64,000 nt of DNA from a virus: positions 1 to 64,000 of the IMG/VR virus record IMGVR_UViG_3300021197_000864; one strand, written 5' to 3'. The position numbers and the translations under genes are program-made. This document shows positions 18,001 to 25,393 of the stretch, in pieces. The notes under the pieces are model-generated. The model saw only the letters and a program-made list of their open reading frames with translations, made no database searches and had not been told where the DNA came from. Each line of letters begins with the position of its first letter. The first letter of the stretch is position 1.

Positions 18001-19346
18001 TCTAAATCACCCATGACTTCTCTTAATATAGCAAACTTTTCAGGCAAAGACTCAACTTCAACAGTATGTACATCATTTCGTAAGAACGACTTATCTAAAG
18101 AGATTTCCCTTAATTCTGCTAAATAATACATAAATGCATATAATTCAGTAGTTCTTTTTAATTCCATACGATAATCTTCATCTTTTATATCTGCTACACC
18201 TATACTAACATCTTTAGGTAAACCTTCTTCATCAAACATAGGGTCAGGTTCAGCCAAGTAATAGGATTCTTTAGCCTCTTCATCATCTAGTAAATCACCA
18301 AGTCTTATTTCTATTGCATCAGCATAATCAATAATCTTAGACTCTTTCATTTCAGTAAATATTTTTACCTGTGATTTAGTAGCATCAGGATTCATTGCTT
18401 GTTTAATATCTGTTGCTACCTTTCTATAATTTAAATCTATAAACCCTCTTAATCGTTTTGTATCTCCAACTTTTATTTGTTCTAATTTAAATCCTTTCTT
18501 AGTAAATATTTCTTTCAACAATTCTATTCCTGTTTTACCAGAATACTCATCATTTAATACTTCTAACAATCTAACAGGGTGTCTACCTTGTTCATATTTA
18601 TCTAGAAATTTAAATACATTTTTTTGAGAAAATAGTCTGGACTCACTTTGTAATGTATCCAATTCACCTCTATAATTTTCTATTCTAGAGTCTTTACCAT
18701 ATCTATTAAGTAAATTAGTTAATGTGGAGATAAAAGAATAATCACTAGAAGAACCTCTTTCTTTTCTAGATAGTTGGTCTTCTAACTTATCGAGCGTAGA
18801 TATAGCAGTTTCTAATTTACTGAATATATTTTCATCGACTACAAACGCATCATAGATAGCCTTTTCATCTGAACCTTCTTCTAAATTTTCTACAAAATTA
18901 TCCAATTGTTGTTGATTTTCTTCTGAACGCATATCATCAGACATACCCGCTAATAAAAACATAGCAGCATTATCTTGTTTAATTTTTAGAATTTGTTTAA
19001 ACACTTTACGATGTGCTGTAATGGCTACAAATATTTTACTCATATCTATCTTAGGTTCTCTTACAGGTTCTCCTGAATCTCTAAAATTTTGTGAACCTAA
19101 TCTATTATATCCACCTGAAGCAGTCATCAAGTCATCAGATAAAGATTCTCGAAGCCTATCTTTCCAATTACCATCAGTAACTCTAACTACATTTTCCAAA
19201 TTGTTAACGAAGTTATCAGGAACTTTACTAGACAATAAATCTTTTACTTTAGGAGAAAATGTTTTTTTAATTTGGTCTAATACAAAAGCAGTTTTAGCCG
19301 TAGGCTCTTTATGACCGCGAATATCTGCTTTCAATAGTATAGACAC
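17997..19346 (-). CDS. Large helical protein, unknown
   Basis: About 449 residues. The start is unclear: GTG 19346, two bases after the upstream stop and behind GTGGTAA, is preferred, while GTG 19355 gives 452. The protein is almost all helical and highly charged, without Cys. It resembles in style two larger proteins at 25394-28147 and 28140-29804, all in the portal/terminase neighbourhood. Such proteins are good candidates for internal head or ejection proteins. Confidence 0.55.
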   Translation of the reverse strand: MSILLKADIRGHKEPTAKTAFVLDQIKKTFSPKVKDLLSSKVPDNFVNNLENVVRVTDGNWKDRLRESLSDDLMTASGGYNRLGSQNFRDSGEPVREPKIDMSKIFVAITAHRKVFKQILKIKQDNAAMFLLAGMSDDMRSEENQQQLDNFVENLEEGSDEKAIYDAFVVDENIFSKLETAISTLDKLEDQLSRKERGSSSDYSFISTLTNLLNRYGKDSRIENYRGELDTLQSESRLFSQKNVFKFLDKYEQGRHPVRLLEVLNDEYSGKTGIELLKEIFTKKGFKLEQIKVGDTKRLRGFIDLNYRKVATDIKQAMNPDATKSQVKIFTEMKESKIIDYADAIEIRLGDLLDDEEAKESYYLAEPDPMFDEEGLPKDVSIGVADIKDEDYRMELKRTTELYAFMYYLAELREISLDKSFLRNDVHTVEVESLPEKFAILREVMGDLE

Positions 19347-19348
19347 AC

Positions 19349-19561
19349 TTACCACTTATTTTCTGTATTTCTTTTTCTCTTTGGCATTAAAATTACGTCA
19401 GGAATATCATTGCTGTCAGGAATTTTCTTTTCTACTGTTCTAGACAAATCAATACCTACTGCATCTAAATCTCTATTCACTTCTACCTTACGCGCATTAT
19501 ACACTTTTGCTCTTGCTTCTGCTAGTTCTCTTTCTAATTGTCTTACACTTTTTTCAGTCAT
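19349..19561 (-). CDS. Short coiled-coil protein
   Basis: A 70-residue protein behind AAAGGTGATTAA. The N-terminal half is a charged coiled coil (VRQLERELAEARAKVYNA), the C-terminal half polar with KRKRN. It lies right after the portal gene. No family recognised. Confidence 0.55.
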   Translation of the reverse strand: MTEKSVRQLERELAEARAKVYNARKVEVNRDLDAVGIDLSRTVEKKIPDSNDIPDVILMPKRKRNTENKW

Positions 19562-19604
19562 TTAATCACCTTTTTTTAAATATGCTAGAATAACAACTCC
19601 GGCA

Positions 19605-21251
19605 CTAACCTACCCTTCTTTCAGTTCTTTTATCAACATTTTGATTTCCGGCTGCTTCAGGTAAACCACTAAATCTTTTATCAGGCCCACTATCCATACT
19701 AGGTTTATTTCTAGTTGTAGCAGGATTCTCTTGTTTTTTACCTTGATTCATCATCTCTTCTTGCATTTGTCCTAATTGACTTGCATCAATATCTGTACCT
19801 GCATACGGGTCTAATTCAACTTCCCCTTCTCCCTCTCCACCTTTATCTGCTTGTTCCGGTTTAGGTTCAGGTTTAGAATAGGAAAATCTACCTTCATCAT
19901 CCATGTCAATTTCAAACCCTAGATTCTTAATAGATGCAGCAATATTAACTTCAATCTCTCGCTTTCTTAATTTAGCAACTTCATCTTCTTCTTCTGATGG
20001 TGGAAGTTTTAGAACCCAATCGGTAATTCCAAACTCTTTTGTTACAAAAGGAAATACATAATTATTCCAAATTGTTTGAGCCATTTCTACTGCTCTATTA
20101 GTAACAAGTATTTGCATACCTTCATTATTTAATCCTCCACTAGAAGAATTATCAGCCATAAATATTTTACTTACTCCATAGAAACCTGATACCCTATCTC
20201 TCAAATCATCTTTGACTGAGACATAATCCATTTCTTTTAGACTATCCATAAACTTAATCCATTCAATAGAACCTTTACCACCTTCTGATTCAATACCCAT
20301 TACAGGTATAAAGTGTGGGTCTTGTTCCATCTTTTCTTTTACGCCTTTCCAAAAAGATTTCATAGATTCTATATTTCTAGTCTGTACTGCAAGTAATCCT
20401 CTAGGCATTCTTGCCTTAGTATATGATGAATTGATATAATTATCCATAGCAATAAGTGTTGTAACACTATTCCATAAAGTAATTAGTGGTGATAGACCAT
20501 ATAGCCTACTAGGTGTATATTTACTAAAATGTAAGACTTCACCTTCTAAGAAATATTGTTCTTCACCATTTACTCTATTAACATAATGTATAGGATATAA
20601 TTCAGATGTACCACAATGAGGACAAGACCCTACCGGAGTATCACTAATGAAATCTCTATGCCTTAAACAGGTAAATCCCTCATTGCCTCTTTCACCTAAC
20701 TCATCAGCATAAATATGCATACCAACTGGGTCGCCTCGATAGATTTCCTTTATACGGTGCATCATTACTTCTGAATCATTATCTAAGAAATATTCCTTAA
20801 CTAAGACTAAGTATGCATCATCCATTATGTTCAAATCATCTTCTAACTCCTTAAGTACATCAATAAACAATTGTTCTGATTTGTTGACATACCCCTCCAT
20901 AAATGATAATGCGTATTTTAGTTGGTCACGATTAGGTTTAGACAAGTTTGTAGAGCCACAATCTACACATTCGATTGTTGGGGTTTTATGTTCTTTACAG
21001 CAGTCATCACACTTAGCGACAAACTTTTCTTCCCAAACATACCCTCTTCTAAATATTTCATTTTTTAATTGAGTAACGCAAGTTCTAACTATTATAGATT
21101 GATTTGCTATATGATAGATAATAGGTGCAGTTAACATATAGGAATTATCTTTCTCCTGAATACCCGGATTAAACACCTTACGGTCAGCAGGTCTTGGGGT
21201 TGTTCTTCTGAATAGATTCGTTATGCTGAATCTTCTTTTTTCTTCTACCAT
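19605..21251 (-). CDS. Portal protein with two zinc-ribbon inserts
   Basis: A 548-residue protein behind GGGGGATAAGAT, next to the terminase as expected. The central helical and beta regions and the wing/stem-like parts fit a portal: LTAPIIYHIANQSIIVRTCV near the start, FSKYTPSRLYGLSPL and a DNYINSSYTKARMP segment in the middle. Two Cys sets (residues 79-102, CDDC then CVDCG; residues about 205-228, CLRHRD then CPHCG) look like zinc ribbons inserted in the clip/wing regions. The tail (470-548) is disordered and Gln/Gly-rich. It forms the dodecameric DNA port. Confidence 0.85.
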   Translation of the reverse strand: MVEEKRRFSITNLFRRTTPRPADRKVFNPGIQEKDNSYMLTAPIIYHIANQSIIVRTCVTQLKNEIFRRGYVWEEKFVAKCDDCCKEHKTPTIECVDCGSTNLSKPNRDQLKYALSFMEGYVNKSEQLFIDVLKELEDDLNIMDDAYLVLVKEYFLDNDSEVMMHRIKEIYRGDPVGMHIYADELGERGNEGFTCLRHRDFISDTPVGSCPHCGTSELYPIHYVNRVNGEEQYFLEGEVLHFSKYTPSRLYGLSPLITLWNSVTTLIAMDNYINSSYTKARMPRGLLAVQTRNIESMKSFWKGVKEKMEQDPHFIPVMGIESEGGKGSIEWIKFMDSLKEMDYVSVKDDLRDRVSGFYGVSKIFMADNSSSGGLNNEGMQILVTNRAVEMAQTIWNNYVFPFVTKEFGITDWVLKLPPSEEEDEVAKLRKREIEVNIAASIKNLGFEIDMDDEGRFSYSKPEPKPEQADKGGEGEGEVELDPYAGTDIDASQLGQMQEEMMNQGKKQENPATTRNKPSMDSGPDKRFSGLPEAAGNQNVDKRTERRVG

Positions 21252-21307
21252 ATCTTATCCCCCTAATTATTAATTATCCGATTTCCCAAACACATATTAA
21301 AGTTCCT

Positions 21308-22675
21308 TTATGTGCTATTTACTCCTATCAGATTTGAGGCATCATCTCTCTCTAACTTATCCATCCAACTCATTTTAGAATTTTCTTCTAGTTTACTTAT
21401 AGAATCCAAATCAATATCAAAAGCAGAAAAGTCAAAGTTTACATTATCCCTATGATTATGATATTTCATTAATTTAAATAATTCTCCCATCCTACCTTTA
21501 GCCCAAGGTTGTTTTTTAAATCCTTTTTTGATTCTAACCAACTCTAATAATATATCTGCATTCGGGCCTTTCATTCTAAAGTGTGGCCTACATTTAGTCA
21601 ATAAATCATGCACATCTTTTTGAGAATAGAAGTTTAATCTGTTTACAGGTCTAGTATCTTGTGGAGATTTTTGGTCTAAATGTAATCTACCCATACCTAA
21701 ACACTTGTGTAACTCTAACATGAAAGCCTTACCTCTATCTCCCGTAGCAACTAAACCAACTCTAGGATTGTTATTTCTATCCATAGTAATATATCCATCA
21801 GAATCTATGAATGCCGCAGTATAAGCCCAAACATTCTTTTTAATATCATCATTTATTTTATAATATGCTCCATCCACATTAGTAATATTTTGACTAATTG
21901 CTAATTTAGAAATAATTTGAGGAGAAGACATTTTCTTAAGATTATCAGGTAATGCTTCGTGTATTTCTCTAGAAGATATTCCCGGTGAATTACAAACAGA
22001 TTTCAAAATGTTTTCTTTAATCCTTTTCTTAATTCCTTTTGTAGAACTTTGAGATTTTATAATTCTCTTAAAATCTTTTTTTGCTGTTGTCATTTCTTTA
22101 CTAATAGAAATATATTGTTTATTTAAAGGCATATCTTTTATTTCTAATTTATTCTCCCAATACTTACAAAGAGAATCTATAACCTGTCTTTTGGTATCTA
22201 TATCTTGAATTTTGCTAAGTTTGATTATCTGTGATTCCGAACAAGTCATATCTTTAATTATAGATTTATATGGACTAGCCCAATAAATCTTATCAATACT
22301 CTTATCTAAATGGTCTGCGTAAGCATCTATTAAATTATCAATAGATTTACTCATATCCAACCTTTTTTCACCCTTAAGGGTTCTTCTGAACATTCTCATA
22401 TCTTTAACCAAATCAGGAATGTTCTTACTCTCTATTGTGTATTCCTTAAGTGATAAATCTAATATTCTATCTGCCTTTGTATAAGACATATTGAAATCTT
22501 CTGCAAATTCTTTTACTAAATCATTGTGGCTAGATAATGGCCTACCATCGAGCCATAACATCTTGGCCTCTAGTTCCATCTCCTGCTCTAGTTGACGTTG
22601 CTCAGCAGTAAGTTCTTCAACTTCCTTTACTTTGTCTGTTAATGCTTGTAGTTGTTCAGAATTAGGAGTCGCCAT
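21308..22675 (-). CDS. LAGLIDADG-domain fusion protein between terminase and portal
   Basis: A 455-residue protein behind AGAGGTAAATATT. The N-terminal 200 residues are helical; residues 221-273 look like a winged helix (PGISSREIHEAL); residues about 282-380 form a LAGLIDADG-type domain with motif YTAAFIDSDGYI (285-296), keeping the acidic residues. MSWMDKL (435-441) near the C-terminus matches the virion tryptophan motif. It may be a homing-type nuclease recruited to packaging, for example to cut or recognise concatemers, or a plain homing endonuclease fused to a packaging factor. Confidence 0.7.
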   Translation of the reverse strand: MATPNSEQLQALTDKVKEVEELTAEQRQLEQEMELEAKMLWLDGRPLSSHNDLVKEFAEDFNMSYTKADRILDLSLKEYTIESKNIPDLVKDMRMFRRTLKGEKRLDMSKSIDNLIDAYADHLDKSIDKIYWASPYKSIIKDMTCSESQIIKLSKIQDIDTKRQVIDSLCKYWENKLEIKDMPLNKQYISISKEMTTAKKDFKRIIKSQSSTKGIKKRIKENILKSVCNSPGISSREIHEALPDNLKKMSSPQIISKLAISQNITNVDGAYYKINDDIKKNVWAYTAAFIDSDGYITMDRNNNPRVGLVATGDRGKAFMLELHKCLGMGRLHLDQKSPQDTRPVNRLNFYSQKDVHDLLTKCRPHFRMKGPNADILLELVRIKKGFKKQPWAKGRMGELFKLMKYHNHRDNVNFDFSAFDIDLDSISKLEENSKMSWMDKLERDDASNLIGVNST

Positions 22676-22690
22676 AATATTTACCTCTTT

Positions 22691-24127
22691 TTAAAAATTC
22701 AATCCCATCAATCCTGTGTTCATATTTATAGATGGCTTTTGTGGCGCATCAAACACTCCGAGGTCATCCAGTAGTATAAAGGAGTCAGTAGGAGACTGAG
22801 TAGCAGCATTAGCCAATGCTAATCCCATAACTAAGTCATCATGCGCCCCTACACCCTCAAATCTGCCGGATTCTGTTATAGAAAACATAGATAATTCTTC
22901 AATTAATGCAGTAGTCATACTCCTACTGTTATTATCACCATAAGGAAAGTTAATTTTACCATTTTCTATGTTCATTTGTAGATTTAATATGATTTCTTGC
23001 TTCTTTTTTCTTGTTGTGTTGAAGTCTTTGATGTTCATATCAGTCAAACTGCGTAATTCTTGTGTAAATGCCTTAGCAAATGTATTTGTTTCATATAATA
23101 TCTGCTCAGGCTCAAAAACTTGGCCTATTATTCTTATTTTTTCAATATTTTCTCTAAATTCAACATTTTTTGCTCTATCAACATGAACAATTGTTTTATT
23201 TTTCTCTTCATCTACTTCTAAAACAACAATTACATTATAATCACCATCAGTAGAGATAGCAGGGTCAACTCCAACGTAATATTTGTATCCTTTATCTTTA
23301 CGATGGCCTAATTTTAACACATATTCTTTATTTTTACATTTATTTACATAATCAGGGTCAAAAAGTGCAGTTCCGGTTGAAACTGGTATGCATAAATACT
23401 CTCTAGTAAACTTCAATGACCCTATTTCCGATTTTCTTTGCATTAATGCATCATAGTCCCATCTTTCAGGCCAAAGAGGTTTATTCATTGAATTTAAGCA
23501 TGGATATTTTCTAACAGTATAAGCATCATTCTCTTCTAACTGTGAAAATATATCAGTATATGTAAAAGGAGTACCAATCATTCTCAAACTTGCAGTATGG
23601 TGTAATGTCGGTATCATATCTCCAAAGAACCAATCTGTAACTCTTTGAATACCTGATAAACTAAACTCTTTCAAAGGGTCATCAATAATTATTTCTTGAG
23701 GGTGAAGTCCTCTAATTTGAGAACCAACAGAACGCTCTAAAATTGCATTACCATTAGTCAGTTGAATATTCCCAATAGCCCAACCTCTAGAAGGTCTGAA
23801 TTTTTTTAATTGTGGAAGATTAAAATATTTATCAATTTCACGCATATGTACTAAAGTCTGTTTTTGGTTAGAAGATATGTATAGCATTTGAAAAGGTGGT
23901 TCTTGAAACACAAGATTCCATACTACCCAACTATGCATAAAGACGGATTTCCCATGGTCACGACTACAAACAATAACAGTTCTATCTGTACTCTGCATTA
24001 ACTCTAACCATTCTTGCATATATTCAGGATACATCATTCCTAATACATTCTTAAAAAAATACGGAAAAGAAGTCTTGGATAATTCCATATCCATAGAAGT
24101 CATAAAATCCGTACTACCTAGTTCCAT
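22691..24127 (-). CDS. terL: Terminase large subunit
   Basis: The start is taken at ATG 24127 because GGTGATATA lies directly upstream and follows the previous stop; the longer frame would overlap the upstream gene by about 100 bases. The 478-residue protein has the Walker A variant CSRDHGKS (about 54-61), Walker B EIIIDDP (about 145-151), and an RNase H-like nuclease domain starting with GVDPAIS. It is the motor that pumps DNA into the prohead and cuts it. It lies in an order with portal, protease and capsid genes. Confidence 0.93.
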   Translation of the reverse strand: MELGSTDFMTSMDMELSKTSFPYFFKNVLGMMYPEYMQEWLELMQSTDRTVIVCSRDHGKSVFMHSWVVWNLVFQEPPFQMLYISSNQKQTLVHMREIDKYFNLPQLKKFRPSRGWAIGNIQLTNGNAILERSVGSQIRGLHPQEIIIDDPLKEFSLSGIQRVTDWFFGDMIPTLHHTASLRMIGTPFTYTDIFSQLEENDAYTVRKYPCLNSMNKPLWPERWDYDALMQRKSEIGSLKFTREYLCIPVSTGTALFDPDYVNKCKNKEYVLKLGHRKDKGYKYYVGVDPAISTDGDYNVIVVLEVDEEKNKTIVHVDRAKNVEFRENIEKIRIIGQVFEPEQILYETNTFAKAFTQELRSLTDMNIKDFNTTRKKKQEIILNLQMNIENGKINFPYGDNNSRSMTTALIEELSMFSITESGRFEGVGAHDDLVMGLALANAATQSPTDSFILLDDLGVFDAPQKPSINMNTGLMGLNF

Positions 24128-24131
24128 TATA

Positions 24132-24395
24132 TCACCAATCTCTACAAGCCATACATCTAGCGGAGTAATCACTTCTTTTACACGTAGAACATTTATGTCT
24201 TGCCCTAAACGATTTTCTTCTTTTACCATCTCTTTTACCTGAAACAGTTACTCCTCTTTGACCCCAATGTACTCTTTTATATCCACCCTTACCGTTAGGA
24301 ACACACTTCATCCATTTCTTACCCTTACGAGTAGATGATGTTTTTTTTGTAGCCCTAGTACATTGCCCTTCTTTAACTACGTCAAACCAACTCAT
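24132..24395 (-). CDS. Basic Cys-rich MSW-headed protein (RKSFRARH family)
   Basis: An 87-residue protein beginning MSWFDVVKEG, very basic, with KRRKSFRARHKCSTC and a CMACRDW end. The stretch of Val-His, a Gly-rich turn, RKSFRARHxC and final CxxW recalls a small-protein family common in marine tailed phages, usually near head genes. Zinc binding by four Cys is likely. It overlaps the next gene upstream by four bases. DNA or capsid binding is inferred. Confidence 0.65.
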   Translation of the reverse strand: MSWFDVVKEGQCTRATKKTSSTRKGKKWMKCVPNGKGGYKRVHWGQRGVTVSGKRDGKRRKSFRARHKCSTCKRSDYSARCMACRDW

Positions 24396-24829
24396 GCTGT
24401 ACCCTTCCTTCTTTTATATGTTTTACATGCTGCACATGTTGGCCTACATCTTCTTTTAGTACCTTTAGATGCATCCTTTCTACCACAAGGTTTTGGCCCA
24501 CCTTTTTGACCACAACTAGAACAATCTATCCAACCTCTCTGAGTTTTACCACCTTTTTCTTTTCCACCTCTTCTAGAAAACCAACCGTGTAATCCTTCAT
24601 CTTTTTCTCTTTTGAAATTATCTCCACCTTTCTTTACAGAATTACCCCAGTTCTTTGCCCCAACTTTTCTACACTGAACTAAAGCACCACTGGCATAAGC
24701 AGAAGGCCATTTCTTGTAACGCCTTCTAACTTTATAATAACAAGCATCTTGTTTTTTACCCGACCTTTGAGTTTTACGTCTGCGGGGTTTTTTCTTTTTA
24801 GCCTTTAAAACTTCAAACCATACATCCAT
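24392..24829 (-). CDS. Basic Cys-rich protein with WPSAYAS signature
   Basis: A 145-residue, highly basic protein behind TGAGGTAATATA. It begins MDVWFEVLKAKKK, a variant of the tryptophan motif. Residues about 40-52 read KKWPSAYASGALV, and later come GLHGWFSRR, WIDCSSCG, PCGRKDA and RRCRPTCAAC. These signatures occur in small basic proteins of marine phages and large DNA viruses of eukaryotes. It probably binds nucleic acid or packs with DNA; the role is not established. Confidence 0.65.
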   Translation of the reverse strand: MDVWFEVLKAKKKKPRRRKTQRSGKKQDACYYKVRRRYKKWPSAYASGALVQCRKVGAKNWGNSVKKGGDNFKREKDEGLHGWFSRRGGKEKGGKTQRGWIDCSSCGQKGGPKPCGRKDASKGTKRRCRPTCAACKTYKRRKGTA

Positions 24830-25389
24830 TATATTACCTCAGTTTTTATTGCAGCCCACCAACTAGAACTATGAACATAATATTTTTCTAATGTGCCTAT
24901 ATTACCATTTGCTGCACCAATAGAAATCTCATTAATTAATTCATCAGGTAATTCTGATTCATCCAATTGCCTAAATCCTTCCGATAGATAATGTTTCATA
25001 GCAACTTTACTTGAAAAATTTACTATAAGTTTTCTATTACCTTTTACTCTAATCATTTCACGAAATAATAATTTCATTAATCCTTTACCTCTAGAAGTAT
25101 CTCTAACATGTATTCCTGAACCTAATAAAAACTCTTTATATGGAGCATAACCAATCACACCTACTGGCTTATCTGTATCTTTTTCATATGCAATATGATG
25201 TACTGAGGGTTGTGTTGCAAACTTACCATCTTTAGGAGTATTTCTAAACCTATTAGCGCGAGATTTAAATCCAGTATAGCCATCTTTTGTAAAAATTTGG
25301 ATTGCTTCATCTTCTGACATTGTTTTAAAATAAATATCATCAGCAGCATAATTAGTGGAAGGTAATTCGGGATACTTTTCTTCTTCCAT
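24829..25389 (-). CDS. GNAT-family N-acetyltransferase
   Basis: A 186-residue protein behind TAGGTGATTAA. It has the GNAT core: a beta strand KPVGVIGYAPY (74-84), then VRDTSRGKGLMKLLF (95-109) with the R-x-x-G-type acetyl-CoA loop, then a strand KLIVNFSS and an AMKHYLSEGF helix-turn typical of motif B. The acetyl acceptor is unknown. Its place among virion genes suggests modification of a virion protein or of a host target during assembly. Confidence 0.75.
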   Translation of the reverse strand: MEEEKYPELPSTNYAADDIYFKTMSEDEAIQIFTKDGYTGFKSRANRFRNTPKDGKFATQPSVHHIAYEKDTDKPVGVIGYAPYKEFLLGSGIHVRDTSRGKGLMKLLFREMIRVKGNRKLIVNFSSKVAMKHYLSEGFRQLDESELPDELINEISIGAANGNIGTLEKYYVHSSSWWAAIKTEVI

Positions 25390-25393
25390 TTAA

